A stretch of DNA of 64,000 nt from Triatoma infestans. Taxonomy: Eukaryota > Arthropoda > Insecta > Hemiptera > Reduviidae. The translations under genes and the position numbers were made by a program. Under the pieces are notes generated by a model. It worked only from the letters and a program-made list of their open reading frames with translations, was not told where the DNA came from and did no database searches. Positions 12,494 to 27,400 of this stretch are shown here, piece after piece. Where the stretch lies: assembly GCA_011037195.1 (NCBI GenBank), contig JAAEAF010000392.1:186001-250000 (forward strand), in the 5' to 3' direction. Numbering within the stretch: position 1 is the first letter of the stretch; each line of letters starts with the position of its first letter.

Positions 12494-15400
12494 TCAGCAT
12501 TACTCAATAAACGAAAATGCTAGTTTAAAGAAAGTTAAAAACTTGCAAAAATAATAAATAACTACGAAACCCACGGCAAGGTTAATACAAGAAAATATGT
12601 TGGTAAATTGATATGTAAGAAGGTTGGTAGCAAGTGACAAATATGAGATGATATTAAAATAATCAGAGCAAGTGAAAATATATTCATTTCTTTAATGTTT
12701 AGATGATATTAATAATATCTAGAGAGAGATGTCATTGTAATACTCTGTAATGCATTTTTAATAGGGGGCGATAGAAAATTCCAAAAGTACATTATATAAA
12801 TAATCTGAAGATTGAGTTTCACAGACTAGAAGGAAATTTAAATTTAATATGAGGTGTGCTTGCATCATGCTTTATTTTAATATTCATTTTTTTTTTTTAA
12901 TTATGAATAATATATATATAAATTTGAAATATTAAAAAAAAATGACTATTTCTATTTAACTACTATTTAAACAGAAAAATGACTATTTCTATTTCTATTT
13001 TAAAAACTACTATTTAACTATTAAAAAAATGAAGAAAAATGACGTTAATTTCACTTCAATATTTCAAACCGTTGCCGAGATATTCAATCATAAAGATTAA
13101 ATTTTCGTCGTTTTTTCCTTATTTCTCTGTCTCATAGACAAAAATTAAAAGCGGATTTTCTTATTAATTTCAATAGATAACGGAGTTCAGTTCAATTGCT
13201 GATAAAAAGACAATATTCCAATTTATTTACAAAAATCTGTCAAAAATATTTCCTATTTATTCAAAATGACCTCCACGGCTTAAACGTCACAAACACAGTG
13301 CTGCCCAGCAGAAGAGGTTGCTAATCGTATCAGGCTGCCAGAATTGCTAAGCAGGTTTGGATTAAGCCTTCTCTAAGTGCTTCTGGAGTTGTTAGTTCCT
13401 TGGCATAAATTTTTTCTTTGAGATATGGCCAAAGAAAAAAAAACAAGAGAGCATAAATCTGGCGATCTAGAAGGCCAGCTTGCCGTCCCAGTCTCCCGAT
13501 CCAGCTGTTACTGAACATCTCGTTCACTTCTCTCCTCGCCACTAAGGCATAGTTCGCGGGACGACCACATTAATGAAACCACATTCTTGTTCTGACATTC
13601 AATGGCACATCCTCCAGCAACTGTGGGTACTCTTGGCGAATAAAATTAGCGTATCCTTGCCCATTTAAAGTATATGGCAGAAATCATGGGCCAATAATTT
13701 TGTCTCCTACCATTACGCTCCAATATAATAATAATAATAATAATAATGCTTTATTTGAAAAAAAAATTATAATAGAAACATATAAAAATGAAAGAAGTAT
13801 TCTACGGCAATGGTAAACCATCTGCCGGAGGTTGATGTACATATATATAATAACAATTACAAATTATTTTATAAATTAAATAAATATTTAAGAACAAAAA
13901 CTGCTTTCACTATTTTTGAAACTCTTTAATCTTGGGGTTTCGTCCAAATTTATTAATACTTTGAAAAATTTATATGCCCAGGCGACTTCTGCTGTTAGGT
14001 ACAAAGATGGCATTTCTGACTTTTTCAGAGTCACTAGTGGGGTTTCTGGACGATTTACCTCTTGAAGGTGGTGTTCGTATAGGTGGAGTTGTATTCAAGA
14101 TATTAATGTAGGACGACGATGTGGTGCTTTTAGCGGATAACCCTACTACTCTCAAAAGAAATACTAAAATTTTAGAATCTTATTGTGATCTCTGGAATTT
14201 ATCTTTAAATTTAACAAAATCTAAAATGATGGTATTTCGGAAGGGAGGTAGACTTGCTTCTTCTGAACGTTGGCTTTACAAGGGTTCACCCGTGGAAGTT
14301 GTTAATCAGTATAAATATCTGGGTGTTTTGCTGTCTACCCGATTATCTATGACTTCACACTTGAAAGATAGAATCTCTTCGGCCAAATTCGGCGTCAACA
14401 GGTTTTGGTCTGATTTCATTGCAAATAACTCAGTCCCGCCTTCGGCTAAATATACTTTTTTTAATGCAGTTTCTCGTACCGTGGTTTGTTATGCCTGTCA
14501 GGTTTGGGGCTTTCAAAGGTATGAAGAATTAGAAAAGTTTCAAAGATTTTTTATTAAAAAAGTTTTCAGATTGCCTTCAGTGACCCCTTATTATATGCTT
14601 TCCATTGAAACGTCCACAACTCTTAAGGTTTTTACTTTTTCTCTACATTTTAGATACTGTCTCAAAATGCTTAACTTGCCCGATTATCGCCTTCCCAAAA
14701 TATTGGCTTTGCAGATTATTAAAAATAAAATTTTTTGGTCTTCCTTAGCTCAGCGCTACTCCTGTGTATTTGATTCATCTATAGTAAATATGTCTAGTTG
14801 GCGGACGCAACTAACGGCCATTGTACAAAATAGGGGATCACCATCTTGAGGAGTGTGTGGAGTTGGCTCGTTGCTCTGAGGTTTTTATTATATAAAGAGT
14901 TGAATTATTCTGTCAAGCCTTGAACCAAGCTAGGTGTCCAACTCAACGAATCTAACGCTTAGTCGACTTGGTTGGCTATTCAGACTTCGCGGTGAGCTGC
15001 TCTATTTAAATTATACCCCTTGGGTTGAGAGAAGTAACTCCTTGTGTTCGCTATGTAACTCTCGAGCGAGGGAGGATGTCTACCACTTTTTGGCTGACTG
15101 TTCCGTTCTCTCCGAGATACGTAGGCTTTATGTTGGTTGCGACAAATTATCTAGACCGCAGTTAATATTGATGTTCAATGGCGCTCCAATCATAATAAAC
15201 AGATGTTCAGTAACTGCTGAACCCGGAGACAGAAACCGGTAAGTTGACCTTCCAGATCACCAGATTAACTAAACTCTATATACTACTATATACTAAATAT
15301 AATAAACTATAGTAGGTGTGGAGAATGACCTTAAAGAAAGTGATGTTATCTGGTATTCATCATGATTTTTTTTGGTCTACATTAAGTACTATGCAGCCAT

Positions 15401-18400
15401 GAATAAAATAAGATAGATAAAAGATTCCTCATAGTATATGAAGGGCATTGAGAATTACTGGCCCAGAGAAGTGTTCAAGTGATAAGGTGATAGTAAACAA
15501 CGGCCGCTATTTCGAGTAGCAAGCATGATGTTTAGGTAAGTAAAATAATCCTTTTAAAATAAAAACTGGATATAACAACATAGACGTTTATTCATATCCT
15601 TCTTTTTTGTTCATCTAATTTGAAGCCTAAAAAAGAAAAAGCACTGTACCTTAGTCTGCCTAGCAACATCCACACCAGTAGTGACCAAACCAGTTACAGC
15701 CCCGTCCAACCTTCGTGCCCAAGATGCCAATTTTACAGGTGCCTGCACACTTGTAGTTACATCAGTTGCCACAGTATTCACTCGTTCAGCTCTTTCGGCT
15801 ATTTCTGTTTGAAGTTCAGCGAACGGCCGCTGTGGTCTATCGCCGCCCATATGAATTTGATCTATTAGCTGCGATAATTGTGTATCCATATGTGTGATGG
15901 CCTCGTCAACATCTCGTTGTCCAGGAACGCAACGCACGCAATCACTTAAGGCCTGTTTCATGAAATCATTTGATATTTTATAGAGTACAACTATTGAAAA
16001 AAGAATGTTATATATTATAGAGGGTTAAATCTGATTATTTACCTGTGTCACTCGACTAGCAGATCTTTGCAACACGTCCGTATGTTCAGGTTCTCTAAGA
16101 GTTCTTTTAGCCTCTTCTATGACCATATATGATCTGGTAATAACTTCCTCGCAAGTTTCAAACAGCTGACTGGTATTGCCTTAAAATCAGAAGTAATAAT
16201 TAGATGAATTTGTTACTACAGGAATACTAACATATTTATGGTGAATTCTGAAAGTGTATTTGATATTGTATAGATTACTTGGAGTTACTGTTTCAACTCT
16301 AATACGAATACACTTGTACACACTTAATAAAAGTTTTTCGAGAAATACAGCTTCTTTTGCACAATGATGGTTGCACACAGATTTGTAAACTATATTTTAG
16401 AAAACTAAATGTATTCTAAAAAAATAAACCGTTGACTACGTTGAAAAAAAATATCCCTTTTTAACTACTTTAAGAGAAGTATTGCGTTCATATCAAATTA
16501 TTGAAACTGAGTTTTCACATGAGGTACCATGAATACGAACTTTTTTTCTTTTTATTAGCAAATTTTTTTTTTATTTAAGGCGCGTCAACATCTATGGTCA
16601 TTAGCGCCCGGAGCCTTCTCAGTGCACTGCCGGCCTCCGGACCGTGTTCTCTCGCTAAAGACAACACTGTCCATTATCGAACAGTGAGCTGTAGAGGCTA
16701 CTAGGAAGAAAAAATCTAAGGGTAGCACTGGTCTCGAACCCGGGACCTCCCATGGAAGTCCAATGCGCTAACCACTTAGCTAATCCCTCCCCTACTAGCA
16801 AATAAGATACAATATATTGCAGTGAAACAAAAATGAATGAAGGGAATGACGCGTTGTTAACTCAACAATAGATGGCAGTCTTTTTTTAACCAACGCATCC
16901 TGGCGGAAATTCAACTAATGAAGAGAGACAACTCAATGGTCTCTTAAACCACTAGCTGGACTGCATTAATTATATCTAATTTCAACGTAATTATGTAATT
17001 GTTGATATTTTTTTTATATATATAATTTTGCATATATATATCATACATACCTTATTGTATTAAATTGGTTGTTTTACTGAATTTTAAAATCGAACATTGT
17101 CTTTTCTTTTTTGTATTTCTTTAATCGTTTTTGAATAAATATTATAGCACAACTACTTTAATTTAAATACCAATTATCTTCTTAAAAAAAATTTCAACAT
17201 TACAATGTATATATATAAAAGTCCAGTTAGAAAGTTCGATTAACCGAAAGTATGATTTAACTGAAATCATTTTTATTTTTTGCGACTTTCTCGAAAAGTG
17301 CTCCGATTTTACGGATATTTGAAACCTTTTTTCCCTATTAGTGGAAGTGAGAAAAGAAGGAAAACTTACTGGTACTATCAAGAGGAGCCTGTCTTGAAAC
17401 AGTCGCGGAAACGGCTCTGGCTGCGCTTGCAAGATTGCGTAATGAAGTAGCTGTCTCTGTAGCCGAACTGGCGGTATAAGATTCATCTCCTTGAGAAGCT
17501 GCCTTCACTAAAGATGTTACACAGTGTGCCACACTTTTACCAGCATTGTTTAAATCTCGACAAGCAGATTCTGTCTGTAAATTTCGAAATAATATTATTT
17601 TTAATTTTATTATCGTCGTAGAAACTCAAAATTATATCAATAGCACCCAAAAAATATATTAATACAAATATATAAACAATAAATTATTTTTTTTTACAGA
17701 GATAATTTCATTATTAAGCAGATAATATTAAAAAATGATAATCGTACTGTTTCTCCAGGAAGTAGACTAAGTCTAGAAGGAGGCAGTGAAGCCATTTCTC
17801 TAAATTCCTCGCGTATCTCCTTCACAGTTTCACTGGCCGCCTGCAATTCAAAAGCAGGACCGCAAGCATCACGAGCTCTTGCAGCACAAGAACGTAATTC
17901 TGCAACATGTACACCCAATGCTTTACTGGTGTTATTTAATTGAAGCGATGTAGGCTGATCGGTAACCGTCGGTAGTATTGATCGCGCAGATGTAACCAAA
18001 CGACTTGCAGGCTGTAAAAAAAAAAAAAATTGCCATTATTTGGGTAAGGCCTGATTGCTTTAATGAAAATTTAATTATCAGATATCAATTTGCTATCGTA
18101 TTAGGTCAGATTGTAAAAGTAAGGCTTTTATCAGAAACCAAAATCAAATTCGTGCTATCAGGAATAAAGGACTCCAAACTATTACTAACCACTCCACTGT
18201 ACCACAATTCTGTAGACAAACCTTTTTTTAAAAGCAATGGCTCTTTTATAGAGCAAGAACCAACAAGGTTTAAAGAGCATGCTTTCTCTCGATCAATGAA
18301 AAGACTTGGAAGCCATTGAATGGATTTCTAAAATGGGTCACAATATACCAGTAACAAGGGCTAGTTAGTCGCTGTTATACCCTTTTTGACTGTTATGATT

Positions 18401-21400
18401 CTTTAGCTATCAAACAATTTTTTTAAAAAAGAATTGAACATTACATATCATATGAATGCAGATTTAAATCAGATTCAGATTCAGAATTCAGATCACTACA
18501 CAAGGCTGAGCTAAGGAATTTCTAAACAATATGGAGTGAGGTAATAAGCTATTTCTGGAAGCTCTAAGAGACTATTCAGGCAGCTCTGGGTTCGGACGAT
18601 CAAGTTGATCATCTCCAAGAAACTTTTGAAATCGGAATAATAAAGCAACATTTCGAGTAGTTTTAAGCCGCATATTAAGCTTATTCCAACTGAAAATTAC
18701 GTACTTAGCCTCAGAATAACTTTGTTGATTTTTTTTTTTAATTCTATAAAATGGATATTGAATTATTCGGTCAAAAATTAGTGATAGTGAAAACTTTATA
18801 ATCTTGCTTTGCTTTATTTTCTTGAAACGTTTCGACCAAAGGAGGCAACATCTAACACAGACTTCTCCTTAGGTCGACAAGCTTCAAGAAAATAAAAACA
18901 ATAAACAAGAATTGAGAAGTTGTTAATTTCATTAATCCTCAACCAAAATAATATTATAAATATTTGAACAAAATACGCCTCAATATTGCGAATAATCACT
19001 TTATAAAAGTTGGCTGGACCCCGGCGGGCTAAGGGTCCTGGTGCTGGAGCTTTATTAACATACACAGTAGATAGTCATGATTGTAATAACTTTTTTTTTA
19101 ATGAAATAAATAATTCTGCGCATAACCTGTATAAATTGTTGAGACACACTTATAAGATGTAACTGTGCAGATGGATTATCTGGATTAGCGGCAGATTGTT
19201 TAACGCCCTGTATTAAAGCTGGTATATGACTGTTTACAACGGCACAATCGCTGTTCAACTGGTTTTGGGATTGTTTGTTTGTATTATGCTTTGATGCACC
19301 TTGACTAGATGCAATGCATTGGTTTGCAGCTCCGGCAGCATTTTTTGCTGCAATCTGTATAAAAAACAAAAAAAAAATACAATTAAATTAGATCAATGAT
19401 TTTACTGTGAGAAAAGAGTTATATTATTTTACATTCACTTACACTTTTATAAAAAACTATATCTTAATTGAAATATTAATTAATTTAAATATGTATTTAA
19501 TGAAAACGAAGAATAACGTTAACGCACATTATACCTTCTTTTTTGTTCGGTTAGCGTCGATAACCTTATAAATTTTTAATAAAAACCGGACTGACCAGAT
19601 AATACATCTAAAGAACTTAATTATAAAAGATTTCAATGTAATTATATTTAATTTAATTGTATTTAGAAGCATCTAATACACTTGCAGTATATGCGGAAAT
19701 AAATTTCCATTAGTTACAGACAAACAAAACAGAAAGTACTGAAACTTCATCATAACAGACATCATACATACTTCTGTTATTCCCCAAAGAAATTTAAATT
19801 GCAATCGAATCAGATTTTCGAAATAAGTTTTCACCAAAATTACATGAATTAAGAGTATTTCACTTTTTCATCTTTGTTTTAGACTATATCCTGAAATATT
19901 ATTATATTGCTATAGTATAAATTAACCATAATTATCACATACAGAACGTATATGCCAAACGTGTGTATAAATATCAACTGATGCATGCAATAATTGTACA
20001 ACATGCTCAATAATCTCCCTCTACTTAGGAGTTACATAGTACACGCAAAATCAGATATTAAAATAATTAATGTGTGTGTTTATTAGAAAAACACTATACC
20101 TATTTTTTTATGTGATAAAAATTTCAAGGAGGTTTATACGATTAATTATTGATCAGATGTTATGGACGAATGCAATTAGCAACTACTTTACTGTACATTA
20201 CATATATAAATCTATACAAATCCAAGGATCTAGACCAGAAATAAAATCCAAAACCGCTCTGACGGTTAGCCAGGAGGCCATGCCAGTAATCACTGTGTCA
20301 GCATCTAGGTTTTGTTTATGAATTTTCATGTTTTATAATTTGTTAGTGTTGTTTTCAGTAACTAGAAGCATGAATGAATTTAGGTATTCCAACAGAAAAG
20401 ATCACAATTTTTATTTTGCTGAGTAACTATGTCCAAGAATCTATCTTCTGACATGATTTTTTTTGCCCACGACTTGTAATATGTTCGGGGGCACAATGCT
20501 GCCATAGGAAATAAATTATTCTTCCAAAAAAATTGAAAATAAACTTATGTTACTCTATCAACTGCAAGGTTCAGCTTATTTTTAAAACTAAAGATATAAA
20601 ATAATAACAAACATATCAAAAGTACCTCAAGGCTAGAGATAAGCTTCTTTCTTATAGTCGGTGAGGCTACAATGTTAGTAGCCGCTAGTAAATCTTCAAC
20701 TGTCTGTTTGAGATGATTTTGAGAGCTAATATCGTGTGGATTTGAAGCACAAGTACGTGCAGCTTCCACCATGCGAGCAGTGGCTTCTGCTAATAATTTC
20801 GCCGCTGCTAAGAGCCGTCGTTGGAGACTTCCACTTTCTTGTGATTCAGCTTCTCCCTGAAATGGAGGAGTTCCAATGAAAACATCTTTAGATCATCTTT
20901 GGGAAATGTAAAAAAAACACTATAAGTACTTAAATGCAAAATGGCAAACATTGTGGCTGTCACAAGACAAAAATTAACGCAACCGAAAAATGAAGATGTT
21001 CAATATACAAAACTTGAAGCATATTTATTTTTTAAAAGTTTCAAAAGTAAATAGTTTAAAAATTTTATAAGTAAGTCTCAGAACACTGACTTTTGCTAAT
21101 AAGTTCGGGATTTCGTCCATGTTAAATCCTTTTAGAGAACCAGGAATCTTACAACTGCTCCGTTGATACGTGAATGCTCGAAATCAGTTAGCGAAAAGCA
21201 AAAGAAGCGATCTAAGAAGAAGTTCAGATATATATCTAACAACTGAATTTAATCACCAATTCCATAATTTGCATGCCTTTTTTATTGATCCAAAATTAAT
21301 AGTAACGCAAAAACATATCTATTTAATCGAGAAATTATTATAAATGCAATATTTATTTCGTGATTACCATCCATCCATAAACTCTAGAAACTAATAATCA

Positions 21401-24400
21401 GTGTAAGAGTCTTCTTGATCATTTTTAATAAAGATAGTGGAAATATTGAGGTTTAGTCATAAAAAAAAAACTATAACTCTGCCGGTGTTTTTATAAATAT
21501 TGTCATTTTAAAGGTCTACAAAGATAAAAAATAAAATCTTTTAAAAAACTAAATTGCTAAGTAGATTAACTGATAAATAACAACTTTTCAGACTCTTTTT
21601 ATTAATTTTAAATAAAAACAAATAAAAAAATATAATGTTCTATTAGAGGAATGGGAAACATCTTTTAAATTTTAAGATAACTGATTTGTCGATTTGATTT
21701 CTATAGATATTCCAATAATGTTAAAAATATTTCAAGTTCAGGCCCACATTTGTTTTCTTACTATAGTAGAAAACTTCCAATTGAAAAAATTCATATTTCA
21801 GATAGAGATTCCACTTGATCTAAAATTATTAACATTATTACAACTTTGTAAAACCCTAAAACATACTTCCTATAACAACTATTCCTTCCTATCCACAGTA
21901 AAATCTACCAGACAATTCCTTACTGAACAACCAGACATTACTATTTTGTCCAATGATAAATCTAAACAAAACAGCTTCTAATTGCTGCCATGTACAAAAA
22001 CGAATACCATACGGAAACCTCTACACATCTCTGACGCTGGCACCCACACAAAATTAAATAGAGACCCAACAAAAGTTATTAATACTGAAACAATCGACTT
22101 ATCTTAGTACTTTACGAACAAATACATTGATTGACTTCCCAAAATAATTAACTGATTAAAAATTTTCTATTCACTCCCAAATTTATTGAAATACATAAAA
22201 TCCTCTTCAACTCTTATCTTTTCCTTTATCTATTCCCTCACCTGTCAGTTATCCAAATTCTTATCGAAATTGTAAGTGATTCTATACAATATCAAAGATT
22301 CGTTTTGATAGTAAAACCGTAAATAGTTAATTAATTGTTGAATACGTGTTACTGTTGAATATTGTGTTAAATAATTAATCTTCAAATTCCTTCTAACTAC
22401 TCACTCATTTCCCTCTCTTCTTTGTTTACCAATGTTTCCAATCTTGAATCCGTACAAATTATAAAAAGAATATATCACCTATACGAAAATTTACTAAAAT
22501 TTCTATTAATATTTTTCCATTCCTACTACTTCACTGTTTACCTCTGATTACTTTACTTAAAAATAAATTTGACAATCAGATTTTTGGTACAATACAATCA
22601 TGGGTGATGTTTCCCTCATGGTAATTGATGTTTAGATTCGGTCACAAAAAAAGTCTTTTCAAATTTTCACCGACGTTTCGGCATATTTATTGCCTTCTTC
22701 AGGGTAAACATTTTCCTTTTTGAATTTCTTAAAAATACACTTGTTGATGGTATATTACAAGTTAAACTATAGTTTTTAAGAAATTCAAAACGGAAAATTT
22801 GAAAAAAGAGTTTTTTTTGTGACCGAACCTCAATATCCATTTTACAACATTAAGAGATAACGTTCTTTCCTTGAAGAAAAGGCAATATGTCGGAACTTTG
22901 GCAAAGTTATAGTTTTTTTAATTTTCATGGCCAAACTTCAATATTCATATTTACTAATAAGGTTTAATTGGTGGAGTTACAATCCAATTATTCATACTCC
23001 TGTTTCAAGGAAGACCATGATGCCTAGTTTTCTCTTTGAAATTAAAGTGCAAAATCATTATATCTTAATGTATTTAATTTTCGAAATCTATTTTTATATT
23101 GTTACATTTGAGCTGAAATAGAAAAGAAGAACGAATGGATCTAAAGTTTTGATTTTATAAAATCTTAAATCAAAATAACTAAAATGTACCTTTATATTCT
23201 GAATGAGTTGTGCAGTTGCTTGTCCTAAGAGTCTCGCTTGCTTAACCATTTCGCCAGGATCACCGCTTGCTTCTAGAACTCGTTCTGAGGTAATTAATAT
23301 CTGCTCAACTGAGGTACTTTCCACAGCTTCCCTTTCACGATCTCCACCTATCTGTCTATTCTCATAGAAACAAATTAATATAGCTTATTAGTAAACATTA
23401 AATTTCCTTTACTCTTCATAAATCTTTTTATCAGATCAGACAATGGAATATATTTCTTATTTCTGAAATATTTTGTTAATTTGCTAAAAAAGTTAAATAC
23501 CTTATATGATTAACGAGTTGATTAAGTGTAAGTGTTACATCTGCAGCAGCTTCAGACAGCTGGCCTAATAGCTGTTTGTCGGAACAAGACTCATGGCACA
23601 CTGTCACTAATGAATCAACAGCATGTGTAACTTCTTTTACAGCAGCTTCTAATTGTTGTTGACAAGGTGGGCTTTGTATTGTAGGCGCAACTACCTGGAA
23701 TAAAACAATAACATTATTTCTTTAATTATTAGAAAATTATGAATTAGTTCACAGAAAAAAGAGCATACGGTACTTGAACAAAAAAAATACGGAAGTATCG
23801 TATTAAACATCTTATTTTATTTAAACTACAAAATAATAAGGAAAACATTGATATTAAATGCACTTATTGTCACTACAATGAAACTAATTTAGAAGTTAAA
23901 GTATGATTCGAAGGTTCATTTAGGCGAAAATTATGTAAACAAAATTATTTATGATTTCTAGTATTTTATATTTACATTTCTTTTCATTTCAAGGTTAAGA
24001 AATGAAATGGTTAATATTAAAACACTTTAAATTAATAATAAATATTTTGTAAATGGAAATGGATTTGCAATCTTCGCCTGTAATTGACTTTTTCTATTGA
24101 GTGAGTGTTTTTTTTTTTTGCAGAATTTTATACTTTGCAAGCTAAAATCAATCTCCACTGCTACAACCATTGTGCATAAGAAAATTAGCATAAATAATTT
24201 TTTGGATGGTTGTTAATATCAACTTTGGTGACGGGACTAAACGACACTTTGATTTTGCACGATTATCTTGAAGAAAGGATTTGTATAAGACTAGAAAAAT
24301 AGTGATATTATTGTAGAAGATATAATATTTGGATTTTGTATATGATGGAAATTTTGAAGTCAATGAGGATTAATACAGCTGTAACAAAGATGTATAGAAT

Positions 24401-27400
24401 TTGAAGGGAGGGGTATTCATTCTATTACGAATTGTGTGCTCTGTATTCTTCGAGAGCTTACAGTTCTCAGTTATAAATCTTTGTAGTTCTCAGTTATAAA
24501 TCAGTACAATTTAATTAAGGTTTTTGTTGTATAACTTCAGGTTGGAGATCTGTCGATTAGTCTGACAAGAAATCTGAGAGATGATTAGTTTTGGTCGGGA
24601 TCAATATAAGTTTCTTGTCCAAATAAATTCCTAAGAAACAAATACGGGCTAATTGTACTGTAGGAATAGACAGAAGCGATTTTTTTTTCTTTTACTGTTG
24701 AAGCCGGCAGTCTTGTGATTGTGTCATATTTTTGAAAATGTATTTTCACAGGAAATATGCAAGTCGTTTGAAAACGAATAAATGTTCTTGGCCAGTAGCA
24801 TAGGTGTGCGCGCGTGTGTGTGTGTATGTGTGTGTAATAAATATAAAAAAAAATCACTCGAAGCTCCAACTTGATATTCTGATTTGGCTTCAGCAGGGGA
24901 TCAAAGAAGGTTTCGGATAAACGAAGGAAGTACGACATTACTGAATATATGTTTCGTTTTTTTTCGATGTTCTCGCAAACCTCTCCAACAACCTTCAATC
25001 TTCCTACAGTAATCAGAAAGTTGTCCTATCACTTTTATTAAAATATTTTTTTAGAAAAAACTGATTTTAGAGGGATCTGTAACTATAAGCTTCTTTTCTA
25101 AAATGCTATTGAGTATATCTAAAAATTAGAAAAAAATCCTAGTATAATGTAAAATTATCACTTAGAATTGTAAGGACTGCAGTAAGAAAAAGTCGTGTGC
25201 GATGAAGTGCTTTACACAAGATTTTGTTATTTTCCATTTGGTTAGCCAGGACTCTTAATAAATATGGTATAGTATTTTGATGAGGAAGAAAGCTGTAATC
25301 CTCTTTTATATTAAATTTTATTTGAATCACGCGAAAACCAACAGATAATTCATTTCAAAATTCTTACTATAAAAATAATTGAAATATTAAAAAAAAATAT
25401 ATAAATTCAACAAACATACTTTAGCACAAGCGACCAGCTGTGAAGTGGTAAGGGCACACTGGGTTGCTACACCAATAGCTTTGTTCTGTTCTGGCTGATT
25501 TAAGGTGGATGCAACACTTTTGCCTTAAAAAAAAATCAAAAAGTAAGTAGAAAAATAAACAACCTACTTTATTAGATAGAATTTTAACTTTACCTCTCAA
25601 AACGAGAGCTGCCGCTTTATTTGCCACAGCTTTCCCCAAACCTAGCAAAGTATCTTGAGCTTCTTTTAATACAGGATCTTCTTCATGTATTTCAGTGAGT
25701 ACATCTCTAGATGCTTCACCCACCCGAGATGCTGCATTCAATAGATTTTGTCGTGGCTAAAACAAATGCAAAATTTTTTTGTTATTGTTTTTAATAAAGA
25801 GGATTCTTAGTATAATCGAGGGAAGAGAATTGTTGTTTCCAACAAGCAAACAGCAATACAAATTTGAAGTTTCACAGATATAAAGAGGTGTATCACTTGT
25901 GTAGTTTTTCTATAATTTGTAATTTGCTATAATATATAGATTGTAAAAACCGTTAAATAAATCCCTTCTCGATGAAAGTATGTTATGTGCTGTGCATATA
26001 AGTTTCATTTTATTACGATCCGTTATGTGAGATTAATTCCCACTAGCTCCACAAACATAACAAATCAATATTCACAAAGAAAGTTATTTATTATATAAAA
26101 AAAATGTTGAATCCACAGAAAAAAAGTTTGAATAAACTAGATTTTTTGAAAAAGCACCGTTTAGCCAGTCCAAGCCTCTATTCATCCCTAGCAATTTATG
26201 ATCTTAGGATCAGCATTTCTATTCGCGATTGGCGGCCTAACATAAGTGATTCTTGTTAACTGTCCACAAGTAAGGTCCAAAAAGAAAAAAAGCTATTATT
26301 TCTATTTCCATTCTACAATGGATGGTAGATGAGGACTGTATTAGATGAAGAGAAAGTCATTTCCACAAAGCCGCCATTAGCTTTCCTTGCATTTTTTTGT
26401 ACTACTACACCAGCGTTTTTAAACTTACATCTAAAAAACATTCTGACATTGCAGTCACTGCAGTCAGTTAAGGATAAGATCTGTAGAACACAATGGAAGA
26501 AAAAACTCCCAATTTTTTCAATAAAGTGGGCAGGTTTCCATGTCTTTTGCAAAAGTATTACTATAGAAACTTTTTAAACAGTACTCTTTTTTGGAACCAG
26601 GAAAAAGCAACATCTTTTATTTATAGGAGGTGTTTGATAACAGGCACCCCACTGTAGGATTTTGCTTTGTTTAAAATTTGGTATGAAATCAATATTTAGC
26701 TTTAGAAAAAAACAATTATCACAATCTTTAATGAAACAAAAATAAATCATGGCCTTATTTTTAAAACGTTACAAAAATGTACGGCCTGCCTTCAAGTTGG
26801 ATCTCCCTTCTTTAAATTACATAGCACTTTGCTATCACTCATTACTTTGACGACATGATACTGACAGAGTTAACTGTTACTTTGAACTTAAGTAACGTTT
26901 TATGTGATAACACAATAAGAAGCACGAACTGCTCTGCATTACAGCAAATAATAATGAAACAGCAATTTTTTTATTCGTGGGCATATTTGTTTACTTCCAT
27001 AAATTTGTGTGAACAGAAGTTGTGCCGCCATTTTGCGGTTAGATATTAAACGGTAATCCCTTTTTATTGATATAAAGGGGCCCATACATTATCAAACAAA
27101 TTGCGCACATAACGTTGTGCAACGTTGCGTTCGCAACGACGTAATCCATACACTTGAACAATGTTTGTTCAAACTTATTAAGAGTTGCGAGTTGTATGAC
27201 AAACATGTCTTCAAGTGCAATTGCTGCAATAATTATTGCGTGTACCCTAGATGATAGCGATGATAATCTTATTAGAAAAAGAAAAAGAAAACAAAGAATT
27301 TGGGTGAAAGAATGGTTTAAGAAAAGGGCGACTCTTAGCCATGACAGTCTCATTCAAGAACTGCAGCTGTCATCCCCTCCTGATTACAAAAATTATTTAA

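Noticed and set aside
16716..16795. Possible tRNA gene
   Set aside because: A and B boxes are present, but the acceptor stem does not close and a SINE body follows with a second copy at 47 kb, so it is a SINE head.
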